Below are positions 45,141 to 58,314 of a stretch of 64,000 bases of DNA, piece after piece; position 1 is the first letter of the stretch; each line of letters starts with the position of its first letter. Source of the DNA: Montifringilla adamsi (taxonomy: Eukaryota > Chordata > Aves > Passeriformes > Passeridae); assembly GCA_017590115.1 (NCBI GenBank), contig JAGGNK010008670.1, positions 2,542,001 through 2,606,000 of the forward strand, read 5' to 3'. Position numbers and translations under genes: made by a program. A model generated the notes under the pieces. It did not search any database and was not told the origin of the DNA. It worked only from the letters and a program-made list of their open reading frames with translations.

Positions 45141-47611
45141 AAGATTTGTGATGCCTCTCTGAAATTTAACTCTAGGCTTGCCTGCCATGCAGCAAGGTGG
45201 CATCTTGTCCTGGATAAGGGGTAGGAAGGGCAGGTGGAATTCTGACAGGGACCCAGTGACAGCTGTGGCTTTTCCATCACAAATGCCAGGTACACAAAGA
45301 ACATTCCAAATCTCTCTGCCAGCTCCAGCATGCAGAAACCATCTCTGGAGCTTCATGGGACCAGTTTTATTCCCTTTGAGAAGACTGGGGTGACCCAAAT
45401 TTAATTATTTTGGGTTTTTTTTTTCCTGAAATCCATGTCCGTTTTGAACTTTGCACTTGTGTTTGATTCCCTTTCCCTCTTCTCTAACGAGGTCCTGGAG
45501 GATGAAGCTCTTCTAGCTTGAGATGAAGGTCCTCCAAATGAGCAGTACGGAGCCATGGCTGCCAATTTAATTAGCTCTCATGCATTCACATGCAGATGGA
45601 AGGATTTTTTGAAGGAGAGAATCTATTCAAGATGAATAAATTACTTCAGTTTTTAAATAACTAAACCAGCAGTTTTATTCCCCACTGCTAATATTTCTGT
45701 CAGTCAGGTCAAGGATAATGAAACAGAATTCTAGAAAGGGTCACCCAAACCTTGGCTTTTTTTTAAATTGCAAATGTTCCCATTCATAAAACCTACATCT
45801 GCAAGTACAAAATCAACAGTTAAGTGTTTGCCTTTTCTCCAAGGAGAGAAGATTTTTACCCAGATTTCACTTATAACATTCTGCTGAAGTTTCTGAAGGA
45901 AGAACAAGTCTTCTAAACTTTTTCCCTGTTATTATTTTTACCTGTGGGTAAATATGTTCTTTGCTGTTAATAGAGTCAGTGTTTTCCTTCTGTAATAAGA
46001 ACTTTTTCCATGTGTCTCCATCATGGTTTAGAGTTCCTTTTCTCCCAATTTTTGTAAGTTTATTTTTAACTTCTATTGAAAAGAAAAACCATGAAAACCC
46101 AACCCTATAAGGGAACATAGCTTATGGAATAAAAGAAAATGACTGAAGTATTATGGAAGATATCAGAGATACACAAAGAGCAAAGTGCAGTGTAGCAGGA
46201 CCCAGGTTATCTGTTTTAGGAAACCACTTCCAGCAGATGAAATAACTGCTAAAAGCAGGTGTTTATTCCAAAAGCTGCAGCAATGTTGCTCTGTCATGTC
46301 ACATGAAATCATCCCTGCTGCATCATGCCACGTTACACCACATCGTATGGCAGGGAACCCAGCGGGACTAACGGGATGTGACAGACAACATTTAGCAAAA
46401 ATATTCACTTATTTGACTCAGATCCTTGCCATCAGCTCGAATCAGGGAGCGTGGTCCCAAATGAGGCTGACAGATGGATGTGAATTCACCGAGGAACAGC
46501 ATCCAGCAGAAATCTGAAAGTTTCTTGTGCTGTACCTGGTCCTCGTCCTGCCGATGGTTTTGCTGTGCCCAGCTCCTCTTTCTCAGCATTTCCTCCCTGC
46601 TGTGAGTAGTGAGACAGGTTGGTTGTCATTTATTTTGGCATAACTCATGACTTTCACATGAGGGATTAATCACATACTTGGTACAGAAGTGCTGTCAACT
46701 GACAGCTGATGGAATTGCTGTAAACAGTTTTTATATGAGATGAATTGTGAACTACATGAGAAGGTGTTTGGACTCTGTATTTATGTTTAGAGAGGGACTG
46801 CTTTAGGGAACAAGAGGTTTATCTCTGAAGACACCTCTATTTTGCAGTGTGACAAAGTCTTTTTGATGGACGTGAAAATATGGGATTTTGTTATTGCTCT
46901 TGAAGGAACTGTTTTATGGTAATACTTCTAAAAAAAAGGTTTAGGAAATAGGGGCATGTTCATGGAGACAAAAAATCAAATATAAGCCAGGCAGCTGAGG
47001 TGCAGAACTTGCCATAGATGGATTTTTATAATTATCAGTGCTGACCTGGATGGCAATTTCCAACCCCTAGGCCAGACTTGGACAGCTGCAGAACTGTGTG
47101 TTTGGGCACAATTTTTCCTGGCAGAAATTAGGATGAGAAATCCTCATTCCAGGTGTTACAGAGGGTTTCAGGGGTGCTGGTGAAGGTAGTCCAGGAAAAT
47201 CTGTCTGCTGAAGTGTGAATAAATTTACATGTGGACTTGAAGCTTCTCCTTATGAGGAACAAGACAACCAATAGTTTGCAGAATTCTGAAAAAAACCCTA
47301 TAGATGCCAGAAAAAAGTTCTTATTGTGTCAGCAGTTCATAGAATCCATGGTTCTTTGTCCTCCCCGCCTTCCAGAGGGAATTTTCAAGACTCTTCTCAT
47401 TCAGGCGTTCGTGGTTCAGTCTCCCCTCAGCAGCTCACAACCTTTGTGCAGATGCATTTTATGGGGATGGCAGTAAATGCCAGCAGTAATGCTGATGATG
47501 GAAGGTGCACCTGGGGAATACACAGGCTCATTTCACGGCTGAAATGTCCCCAGCCTCCTGTGTGGTGGTCTCAGAACTCTGCCCAAAGGATGCTGAGGGA
47601 AAAAAGCTATT
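45141..47611. other. Intergenic sequence, no gene seen
   Basis: Unique sequence without supported features. Confidence 0.5.
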
Positions 47612-47835
47612 AGAGAATCATGGAATATCCTGAGTTGGAAGGGACTCACAAGGATCATCCAGTGCAGCTCCTGGCCCTGCACAGGCACCCCAACAATCCC
47701 ATCCTGGGCATCCCTGGAGTGTGGCCCAAATGCTCCTGGAGCTCTGGCAGCCTCAGGGCCATGCCCATTCCGTGGGGAGCCTGGGCAGTGCTCAGCACCC
47801 TCTGGAGGAAGAACCTTTCCAAAAATCCAACCTAT
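47612..47835 (-). mobile_element. CR1 LINE 3' fragment
   Basis: Reads gagaatcatggaatatcctg, agttggaagggactcacaag and gatcatccagtgcagctcct, then ggaggaagaacctttccaaa. A reverse-strand CR1 3' end of the subtype with the gcacaggcaccccaacaatc block. Confidence 0.9.
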
Positions 47836-50110
47836 GGATAATGCAACCTATGCAGAGTCAATATGGAAAATTCAACCCATGGAAAGAAGGAGAAAGGAGC
47901 AACACTGACCATCTGTTTCCTTTGGTATGTGCCATCTTAGCTGATGTTAGAAGCATGTATTATATCTGAGAAATTAATTCCTCATGGCTCTTGGGAAATT
48001 TGGGAAGCAGGCCTGCTTTGCATGCCCCCCAGACGCCCCTGGGTGAGCCCCTGCTGTGGCTGGGTTTGTGCTGATGCTGTTCACTCTTCTCAGGAAGCCT
48101 CAGGAGCCTCCTGGCTTCCTCACGGCAGACTTCTGGAGACGTGGGCATGGCTGGGAGGGTGTCTCAGCAATCTCAGCTCCTGCTGCTGTGTCCATGAGCC
48201 AGGTGTGGGCTGGTGGCCCCACAGGGACGCGCAGCGGAGCCCCGAGAGGGGAAGCCCTGGATCAGCGAGATTCCCTGGAATGCAGTGTGGGAGGATTGCC
48301 CAGCAGCCCAGGGGAGCTGGGACGAATAAATCCCTATCCAGAGGGGAAGTACCAGCTCTGGGTGAAACAAACCCAATGCCCAAAGGGCCCACGCCCACCC
48401 TGGGGAGCTGCTGAGCATCCAGGAGCTGCTGGCTCTGCAGCATTGGCACATCCCTGCTGCTCAGTCTGGAGGTGAGCCTTTATCAGACATTCCACGAAGT
48501 GCCAGAAGATGTGAAAAAATGCTGCTTCTTACTCCTGGTCACAGCAGCCTCTCCAGCAGTTTTTAAGGAAAAGTTTCTGCCCATCTCCCAAGGCATTGTG
48601 CCTTTGGAGTCTGCCTGACTTTGGAATTTGGTGTTCCAAGTGTTTTGTAAAAGAAATCCTTTGAGTAAGCATGCTATTCACTTCTTACCTGATGAAAAAT
48701 AATAAAAGAGTGATTAAAAAATTAATACTGGATGTTGCTTAACAGTTTTAAGAGGTTTATTTAATAATTTTCTGATGCTTTCCCCCCCCACCACCCCAAT
48801 TTAGGAATAAGACAGACATAATTGAGCATGCTATTCTGAAGCTTCAAATTGCATTGTGAAGAGAATTGAAGGAAACACATTTCTTTGATTTGAATATTTT
48901 TCTCATTAACAGGATGCTCAGAATAAAGCAGAAATATTTGATGCACAGAGCCTGTGGCAGTATCAAGTTAACACTGGCGTGCTCCCGCATTTTACCTCAT
49001 GTTTACTAATCACTCCAAAAAGAAAGGTCACATCTTTCATCACAAAATGGAAACTTTTTGACAGCAAACAATTGGATTTTCAGCACTCCATTTGAAGTGG
49101 ATTTCAGTGTGGAGAGTGAGAGCCCAAGGCAGTGGGATGAGGTAACTGAGCAGAGCTGCGCTCTCGAGGTGTTGGGTACCACAAGCTCTGAGTAAGGGCT
49201 CTCTCAGCTGTATCAGGGTATCATGCTACTCTAAAGCAGGGGTATCTGAGTTGAAATTGTTTGGACAAGAGAATAAATAAAGTTTGGGTAGGTGTTGGAG
49301 TGCAGTTTTGGCTCCCAGAACAATGTCAGGGTTGACACACTGCTGCATGTCTGGGTCAGGTTGCTGCAGGACAAGTCAGCCTGAAGGGTAGGAGAGACAC
49401 AGTTACCTGCAGAGTGTTAAAACACATTCCTCCTCTGAGGAGTCTTTGTTTTATCTCCTCTGTGCTTCCACCATGGCCTCCTAACTCTATTCTTCTGATT
49501 TTTAAAATTTTTTTTTAAGACCTGTGTTTTGACAAAGTGAATTTACTTGGCAGCTGGAAAAAACTACTTTTTTTCCCAGGTAGAAAATACAGCTTGGTAT
49601 TTTTCAAGCAAAATATTACCCATGTAATTTTTTCTGTTTCTCTCTCCTTCCCATTCCTTCTGCTCCAAGCAGAGGAGCAGCCCTGAAGTCCTTTTTGGCT
49701 GGGTGAGGGAATTTCTGCCTCCCTGGGAGCAGCTCCCACCCATCCCTGGGTGCAGACGGGACCTGGACCAGGGGCTGTGAGTGGATGTGACCAGAGCACA
49801 GTGCTCAGAGCTCCTCTTCACCCTCCCCTAGGCTCTGCTGTGAGTTGCTCTTGAGACAATGAAGTGAAATCAGAGGAGTGGCCAGGAAATATCACTGGCT
49901 CTGTTCTTCCTTCCCCTCCACTGGTTGCACAGAATCAGGTGCCTCCAAGGGGACTCCCAGGTGGTGACATCGTGAGGACACAGCCTTACCCCTGGCCAGG
50001 TTTCCACCTGGCTCCTGCAGAAATCACTGGTATGAAAAGATGCACAGGTTGCCTGCAGCCCTGGCACATATTGCATGGCATGGCACACACCTAAGTGAGA
50101 TTAATTTGAG
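47836..50110. other. Intergenic sequence, no gene seen
   Basis: A GC-richer part at about 48000-48460 gives several overlapping open frames on both strands without any family resemblance. Otherwise unique sequence. Confidence 0.5.
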
Positions 50111-50198
50111 TTCTGGGCATCATTAGCACAATAAAAACTGTGGGTTTTTTTTTTTAGTTCAGACCTACAGGCCATTGCAGAGAAGAGTAATCATAAGA
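50111..50198. repeat. Direct repeat copy A (88 bp)
   Basis: It matches 51223-51310 over its full length with only a few substitutions. It begins ttctgggcatcattagcaca and ends agagtaatcataaga, with a T-run in the middle. Confidence 0.95.
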
Positions 50199-51222
50199 CA
50201 GAAACGAGTTCCCTAGTTAAAAATTAATTCCCTAGACTAAAAATATAATCAAACGATGTCTACAGTATTTTATGAAGAGCTGGGAGGATAATAAAATTTA
50301 AAGCAGTGCAACATTTGCATTTTGTTCATTTCTATCCATATTTTTCCATAGACTGCCTTTCTGTGTGCTTGTTAATCATATGCACTGCTACAGTCCTGGC
50401 ATTTTAAGATCACTGTTCACATCAAGATTGAAAGGAAACTAATTACAATCACATTTCAGGGTGGTTGTTCAAAGCTCGTTCAGCGCCAGCTACAGCACGG
50501 GAGCCTTGACCTTTATTTGTAAGCATGAAAATAAGGTAAAGATGAAAGATTGGTTTTCCTGCAGCTCGTACTCAGGGATCAGAAGGCCCTCCGGAGAGGC
50601 AGAGGTGTGGGAAGCGTCTCTCCTCTCCTCTCCTCCTCTCCCATGCTGGCAGCAGAGGCCAGTAGTGCTATGCAGAAGCTCTGCTCCACTGCAGCGAGAG
50701 GTGAACAAAATCTCCACGGTATTTTTCAGCTCTCCTTCTAGCTGGAAGAACCAACAGACTCGAGGAGTCTTTTTGACCCCCGTGCAGAGCTTTGCAGGGA
50801 TTTGTTTGCAGTGCCTGGTGCTGCACTCTGTGCTCGGGTGGTCGAGGTGTTGGCACGTGCCAGCTCTGAGCAGTGCCACAGTGTCTTCTGCCACTCATTC
50901 CGTGGTTTAACAACACTCAGTACTCAGGTGGAAGCACTGGGGCAGAAGAAGGTCCCTCAAACCTTAGGGAGTGCAGGTAATCCTAAGGCAATCCCTGATT
51001 TCACTCAATGGGAATGCATTGAGAGTGTGCTGGATGGCAGATTTATCCTCTAGGTTTCACCCTCTGTGTCCCTGAATTTTCCAAACTGCTGTTTTAATAA
51101 ATTTGTGCTATGCTGAGAGCGAGCTCAGGGCTGGTTACACAAATGGGTTTCACCCAGGAGCTGCTGATGGGGGGCTGTGTTCAAATGCTCCTTTCAGGGT
51201 CATTGCCCTGCGTTCAAAGCCA
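50199..51222. other. Sequence between the 88 bp repeat copies, no gene seen
   Basis: About 1 kb of unique sequence lying between the two 88 bp copies. The part at 50210-50460 is AT-rich; from 50580 to 50720 it is C/T- and G-rich. The overlapping frames at 50461-50910 (plus strand, 149 codons) and 50490-50894 (minus strand) have no family resemblance and no splice context. Confidence 0.5.
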
Positions 51223-51310
51223 TTCTGGGCATCATTAGCACAATAAAAACTGTGATTTTTTTTTTTTAGTCCAGACCTACAGGCCACTGCAGAGAAGAGT
51301 AATCATAAGA
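51223..51310. repeat. Direct repeat copy B (88 bp)
   Basis: Second copy of the 88 bp unit, same orientation, 1112 bp after the first. Flanks on both sides differ from those of copy A. Confidence 0.95.
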
Positions 51311-51759
51311 TTACTGACTTGGGGGTCAGCGAGTGCTGACCCCCAGAGGATCTCCTGAGCTTCCACCCAGCCTGGATTATCACAGTTCTCCCTGGAATTC
51401 ATTGAGGAGAAGTTCCCCAGCCCTGGAGAGAAACAATCCCATTCTCCTCCCACAGTGTGTTTACCCTGCACCATCTCTGTGTGTACCCAGCCCCGTGCCC
51501 AGGCAATCTCTACTGCAGCCCTGATGTCCAGTGGGTTTTTTGGCAGGACCCACCAGGTAATTTGTATCTCCTGCCTGGAAAAGCTCTATTTGGGGCACCA
51601 AGCAGTGAGAGAAGGGAAGCTCATCTCACACCCAGCTCCCAGCCTCCCTCAGCCTGCTGCAGGCACAGGACCACCTGGGCCATGCTAAGGACACAGAACT
51701 TGCATGGTGCTGGGACCCTGGATCCCACTCAAACCAAGCAGCAAAGATGATTTTGCAAC
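51311..51759. other. Intergenic sequence, no gene seen
   Basis: Unique sequence of moderate GC content between the second 88 bp copy and the AT-rich block beginning near 51760. No transposon or exon was recognised. The plus-strand frames at 51455-51750 (77 and 97 codons) look like chance. Confidence 0.5.
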
Positions 51760-52290
51760 ACTTTTTGTGATGTATTCTCCTTCTCTCTACATTCTTCAAA
51801 GCGCAAATTTACCCAGACAAATATTTACAGAAACGGAAGGAAAAAATAGACTGGTGCTATAGACACTGCAGCAGTGAACTTCTAATTACAATCCACAAAG
51901 TATTTATGAATAAATTTATCCATTATTTGTCTAGTTCGAGCACTGCGTACACTTTGCCTTGTACCATTACATGCTGAAGGAAACAATATGCAGCATGAAA
52001 ATGAAAACAATTTGACTTAATTATTTACACCATTACCGCCACTTTGAATTAGGCCTTCCATTTCTTCGGGATTTTGTAAAATTTAACTGGCAATTACGCT
52101 TGCTTAATTAATTTTATTTATCTACTACTACAATGAGATCAAAACAGAAAACCTACCGGAATGCAAAGTACAGGCTGAGTCCCCTAATTGTAAATGTTGC
52201 TTTTAAGCCTTTATGATAAAAATGTAGTATTTTGTACCATTTCATTTCAAGCGTATCTGGCCATGCTCCAGTACTATTTAAGCGTAAACA
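51760..52290. promoter_or_regulatory. Strongest candidate conserved non-coding block
   Basis: About 530 bp, repeat-free and AT-rich, with very dense homeodomain-like and POU-like words: cttctaattacaatcc (about 51880), gacttaattatttacacc (about 52014), gcttaattaattttattta (about 52102) and ccctaattgtaaatg (about 52182). Such texture is typical of deeply conserved neural enhancers in gene deserts. Conservation was not tested. Confidence 0.4.
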
Positions 52291-53152
52291 GGAAAAGCCT
52301 TGGAGGACGAGTAATCACACTTAAATGACACAAAGATCATTATAATGATGTTCCAAAAACATGGCAAAATTAGATATTTCAGAACTGTTTTCTTCTCTGA
52401 AGTGTTCCACCAGATGGTGAAGAGTGCTGAAACCGTAGATCCGAGAGAGGGGAGGAAAAACATCCCCACACTTCCCTCGCTTGTCTCAAGTGGCACCTCA
52501 CACCTTGGCTCCATCAAACCTCCAAGCTCAAGATGACACCGAGGTGTCTGAGTGCTGAATCACAGCCTGGGAAAGCCCTGCTTTGTTCCATTAAAGTTGT
52601 CAACCGCATTTTTTTGGATCCGAGGATGAACGAGCGCATCAGCAGAAGTGATGGTGGTAATTTGTGAAACTCTTAATGAGATATTTTCAGAGCTCATAAA
52701 GAGGAAGAGCCGTGTCTTTGAATTGCTGCACAATGAGTGCATTTTGATACAGGAAAAGAGTTGGGCTTTTATCAGAAATGGCGCTGCATCAGTGGGGATG
52801 TGTCAGGGAGCATTTAAAGAGGGCTAACAAGGGTTATATAAATGGGATTTATATCAATGGGGAGATGTCTCTGTGTGTTGCTGCTCTGCAAAACGGCCAC
52901 AAGTGAGGTGAGTCTGCATCTTTATCACTGTTGGTCTTCCTTTCCAAAAGACTTGACAAAGTTACCTTCCACAGGACCTGCTACATCTTCAGATGTCATT
53001 AGACTCCTGGTTTTTTTGTTATTAGAAATACCTGAGAAATATCTAGAAAATTGGAATTACTCATTAAAGGAACATCGAATTTTGTTACTTAAATATTGGT
53101 CAGGGGGTTCTACTTTTAGGAATATCAGTGAACCTCAAGTACCTGCTGTCTG
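52291..53152. other. Intergenic sequence, no gene seen
   Basis: No supported feature; short chance open frames only. Confidence 0.5.
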
Positions 53153-53203
53153 TCCATCCATCCATCCATCCATCCATCCATCCATCCATCCATCCATCCA
53201 TCC
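53153..53203. repeat. (TCCA)n microsatellite
   Basis: About 12 uninterrupted tetranucleotide units. Confidence 0.97.
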
Positions 53204-53420
53204 CCTCCTGAACTTCTGATCTCTTTTAATACATATTGTGGGGAATCCATAAATGAACAACATGAAGTATTGGGGTGCTGTGGTTTCTGCTGACCCATTC
53301 CCAGTCCTAGCTCCCTTTGGAAATCCTGACACGTCCTGGGAGACAACGAAGTCACAGTGGGGACAAGGGCTGTGCTCTGGAGATTTGGGCTGGGGTGCAT
53401 TGAGCGAAGGAGAAAAGGAT

Positions 53421-53506
53421 GTAAAAGTATTTCTAAACCTTCCACCTTCCTGAAATGTTTGGTGTAAATGTATTTCCAGGCCTTCCACCTTCCTGAAATA
53501 TTCAGT
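53421..53506. repeat. 43 bp tandem duplication
   Basis: Two adjoining units starting at 53421 and 53464 share ccttccaccttcctgaaat and flanking sequence, with a few substitutions. Confidence 0.9.
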
Positions 53507-56500
53507 TTCTTAACATTTCCTCAGGAACACACATGACAAATCCAGATCCACAGGAAAACTCGTCCTTTTTCACTGAAAGATCCTGAAATGGAAGGTGACT
53601 TCATTCCCAACTGGCAGTCATTCTAATTCCATGCTGAGCAAGGGAACAGCCTCTTATTCACTGTGTTACAAATATTTTTGAACGGAATGTTCACAGGGTC
53701 CAAAGAATGGCCTACATGCTGCATTTGCTGCACTTCCGTTATTCAGAGTTAGCCACAAAAATCATGCAAAATTCTCCCCCTTTCCATCTACCCCCATTCA
53801 GTGGACATTTGGAAATGGGGCTTGCAAACGGGAGAGGGTGAACACAATATCAGCAATCCTGTTTATCCGTTTGCATCCAGCTCATCTGCTTAAGCGAGAA
53901 GCCTGTGCATGGCTGGTTTTCAATGGCCTGTGTTAAATGAAGGGCTGATTTCACCCCCCTGCCTCGAGGACAGAGGACCATTTGCTGAGCAGCCACTGTA
54001 GGTGACATTAAATGTCATCCCAACTGTCCCTCTCAGGTGGCATCGGATGGAAAGTATCCATAATCTTAAAAATTAACTCTGAAACAGTGGGAGCTTGCAC
54101 CGACCCCATGTTGTTCCCAAGCTTAATAACTTGGGAGAACGGGCTCTCAGGGACACTGTGCCTCAGTTTCCCCTCTGCAAAATAGCAAAACAAGGATTTG
54201 GGGAAAGCATTATTGTATTTTCACTCAACATGGATTATTCTCTCTTTAGAAGGGCTCTTCTAGCAATGCCAAATCTTTCCAAAAACTTGACTTACCAAAA
54301 AAAAAACCCACTTTACAATAATTAGTAACCTCTCTGTCTTGAGGAAGGCAAAGGTTTTATTCTGCTGTCTGAGCTTAATTATGTTTTCAGAGCCGTGTCA
54401 TGGAGGCTCAGATGAAATTCTTGCTTTGTGTGCAAGAAAGACACACCACATTTGCATTTGTTTGACAGAAGCCCTGATCTCATCCAATATGGAGTGCACG
54501 AATCTGGCAATGCTCCCGTTGGACATCTATTTTATATTCTGCCTAAATTCCAGGCAAAATATCATTCCTTGCACTTAAATGCTGATACCTTTGAGGGAGG
54601 GAATAAAGCCTGGTCCGTCCAAATGAAGTCCCCTGTGGGGTTGTGCATCAGAGCTCTGTCTCCACCAGCCAGCAGAGGCTGCTCTGATGTTAATGATTCA
54701 TTATTAAATCATTCATTATTTTCAGTAATAAAGCACATGGAGGAAATCAAACCCAAATATTGAAATGATGAAATGATCTACGAGCCAGAATGCCATGGAA
54801 TGTGCTATGTGGGAGTAGGTTGGGAAGCAGCAGCCCCTAACCCAAGTCTTCTGAACAACCCGCTGCCCACTGGATTTTCCAACTCTGGGATGTGGCCAGG
54901 TGGGCTCCAGGAGCAGCAGAGCACATCCTGCTTCTGATGAGATGGTAAGAACTGGGATTACTCTTCTAGCATATAAATTCTGTCACTCTGGTGGCCCTTA
55001 AAACCCAGGGTTTGTTCAACAAGGAGAGCTGTGGATTTTAACTGGATACTTGAAATAAACCGATTGTCTGCCCTTGCTTAGCAAACAGGATTTTTTTTTT
55101 CTTTCCCAGTTATTAATTTCCTTAAATGTAAAGTGACATCTAAAATGAAAACAGTTTATTGCTTGCCAGGAGCAAAGCCAGCCTAATTTAAGAAATCCAG
55201 AATTAAAGCTTTTGAAGCATATCGGGGCATGTTTATAAAACAATTATCATTGCAAACGTTCTCTCTGCTCAATGCAGCCTCTTCAGGCCACCTCCAAAGC
55301 CTGAAACTTCATCACCAGTCGTCCCCACCCCGAAATGTTTCATCAAAAATGAGGTCATCCTTTGATTGCAGCTTCCCTCTGCCGACCCAGGCACTGTATC
55401 CCAAACCATACCCACCTGGAACATATTCGATGCTCAAAAAAATTAACCCAGTGTTTAAAATTAAGTAGTAGGCTCATTATTAATAACTGACAGCAGACAA
55501 AGGAGTGCAGTGACCTCTCCAGCAGAGCATTTAAATCTTTGCACAACATGCTCTGCTTGTGCTAGGCTGGTTTCACAAACAACAGCTGTGGAGTTCGTTA
55601 ACATATGAATCCCCTTGAGGTAATTTGGAGGAGCCAAATGTGCTAAACTAAACACCTCATTAAAACAGTACTTTAAAAAACAAAACAAACCAAAAAACCC
55701 AACCCCAACCAAACCCCGAACTAATTTCACATTCCACGTCCACACGTGGAGATTCTATTATGTGGAATTCATTCAGCTCCGTGGCTGGAAATAGTGGGGG
55801 TTAAAATCGGTAATATGGGTTTTTCTCTGCTAAGATGCACTTGAGACTAAAGTGCCTTTGAAGTGTGCCTGTCACAAAGAAGCAATTAACTGAGGGCAAT
55901 AATGTTTCCTTTTCCTCCCTGTTACTGAACACAGGACACAAGTTTGTACTCAAATATGCAGGACCCCATTTCTCTTGGGTCTGGGGAGAGAATGGACAAA
56001 ACCAAAGGGATTCTCACTTGGATGGAGCAAGGCAGAATCACACCGAGTGCTCCTGGGGCCACTGTCTCCCCCAGGAAGGCCTTGCAAGAGATTTTCAGAG
56101 AAATCCTCCATGAAAACACTGCTGCAAGTCCAGGTGACCACACACAGGAGGTGCAATCCAAAGAGAGTGGGAGAAACACGTCCTGCCCTTGTTCCTGCAG
56201 GCTCCAGAGGGCTCAGGTGCCCTGATCAAAATTTGCACCAAGAGCTTCTTCTTTCAGTCCTTCTTTATTTCTCCACGATGCTACTGGGATAATTCTGCTG
56301 GTAAAAAAGGTTCACAAGCTCCTTGGAGCTGCTTCTCCTGGAAGACAGCATCTCCTGCCCAGGTCACGCTGCTCAGGGAAGCACTGGAGCTTGAATATCT
56401 CCTGTGATGAGGCTGTTCAAAAAACCACACAGAAATCCAGGACTCTCCTCAGAAAATCACCTTTTCTTCTCTGACTCCAGCTGAATTTGTTGGTGACTGG

Positions 56501-57659
56501 AAGGAGGGATGGGATGGACACTTGTTTCACGGTCCACAGGGAATTTTACAACATTAAAAACAATAAAAAGATTGAACTCCAAAACTGCCTGCCCCCCCAA
56601 AAAAATAAATTAGTCACTCCTCTTTTTTACCAATGGTTTTCTGTCTACACCAAGATACTTTTTAAGAGATGTTCCTAGAATTTATTAACTCCTAAATGGG
56701 AGTGCAAGTTTTCTTTTAAAAATGTAGATGCATTTTCAGATTTTGATAATGATCTAAAAGGCAAATAACTGGGAATTTCTTTGGGTGCTAGAGTCTTATG
56801 AAGCAACAGCCCATTTTCCTTCAGGAAATTGTGGTTTAAGGTTCTCCTGAATGACCTCAAATTATTGGATGCTATAGATCTCTTGGGTTTTTTGGTTTTT
56901 TTCCTTAAAAAAAAATCTTATTTTAATGTTCCATCCACATCTATTTTATGTTTCCTTTATCAGGAAAACAGCAAGCTAATTAGCAATGATAATTTGGAAC
57001 TTCCATAAGAAACCTTTCACATGGATAAAAACAACAGAAGTTGGATAACATTGAGGCACTTATGCATGCTCCATAGTTTTTATTTTCCTTTTTAAAGCCT
57101 TTACTCCTGAAACTTTGGCAAGGAACTTGGTTTTAGGGAGCTGGAAAAAAAAAAAATCTCATGCTTACAATCTTATTTTTGTTCACTTTAAAGCATAGCT
57201 TTATAACATGTTGGAATTTCCTCAAGGTTTTGTAAATACTCGTCTGAATTCCTCCCAGGTATTAGTATGTCATCCAAAAACCAGAAAATACTATTTATTC
57301 TCTGCAGGATTCAATCCATTCATCTTTGAAATCCTGCAGGTAACTGGCTGCCCCTAGGGTAATCTCGCCTACTTCAATAGGCATGAATGTGTGAGTTCAG
57401 TCAGAATTAGTGTGTTTTTAAAATTCTGATTCCTGCCGTGCTGCCAGGCTTTGGACAAGCACGCTTTGGAAAAGTCTATTCCTTCTGCCAATTTCTGGGG
57501 TAAATCCTGTGCTTTGGGGGCTTTAATGGGCACACAGAGTGCAGCACCTGCCCTGACTTCCACATGTACAATCAGTCCCACTCTTCCAACAGCTTTTACT
57601 GCTTTTCCACGGCGCCTTTGCCTGTGTTCTGCACAATTATACCTCTAACAAGCACAGCT
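53507..57659. other. Intergenic sequence, no gene seen
   Basis: No exon recognised. AT-rich, repeat-free stretches occur at about 55000-55250 and 56920-57060. A minus-strand frame at 57369-57581 (70 codons) lies just past the LTR-like segment and may or may not be related to it. Confidence 0.45.
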
Positions 57660-58314
57660 ATTCTTGCTGCTTTTCCTTCAGCACAGTTTTTGGCTTGGTA
57701 AATCCAACTTTCGCTCCTCCCATTGACATTGTTGTGCTGCTTCTCAACCTGGCTCCAAGTTTTGTCTGATTTTTGTAATTTAACAGCTTTACCAGTGAAG
57801 CTATTGGTTGTTTATTGTTGATGTGTTGATACTGGTTTATTATACCTGGATTATACATTTTTCTAACCTAGAGATGAGGCAAGTAAGATGTGTTTTAAAA
57901 ACTTTTGTTCTATTTTCAGTTTTATGAGAAGAGCGAGACAAAACAGATGTTATAATTCACACCATCACAATCAGAAGCCAACTATTTCTTAATTACAAAA
58001 CACTATAAACGTTTCTCAGCTTATCAGCTTTTGCTATCCTGTAAATACCTTAAAACCAGCAATCTAAAATTACTCCTTGTGGGTCCTGCTACAATACATC
58101 TTTCCTAGTTCTATTTCTCCAAAGTATCTAATCTTATTTACAAAACCGTCCTTTAAAACCTTTTTCTAACTCCATTTCTCTCTCAACAACAATATCCATG
58201 CTATTCTATAACATTTCTAAGTCAACATTTCTTATCTCAAAGTTTACATACAAATACATACTACATAAACCCTCTGTCAAACCCTAAAAACTCTCTACAA
58301 ATCAGTTTCCCACA
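57660..58314 (-). mobile_element. LTR-like segment of an endogenous retrovirus
   Basis: On the minus strand it begins tgtgggaaactgatttgtag at 58314, a plausible TG terminus, and runs through purine-rich sequence to two AATAAA signals at about 57794-57844. It strongly resembles a passerine LTR as I remember it. The downstream boundary is uncertain, and no intact viral gene was seen. Confidence 0.5.

Noticed and set aside
57369..57581. 70-codon minus-strand frame beside the LTR-like segment as a viral gene remnant
   Set aside because: No recognisable retroviral motif; proximity alone is not enough.
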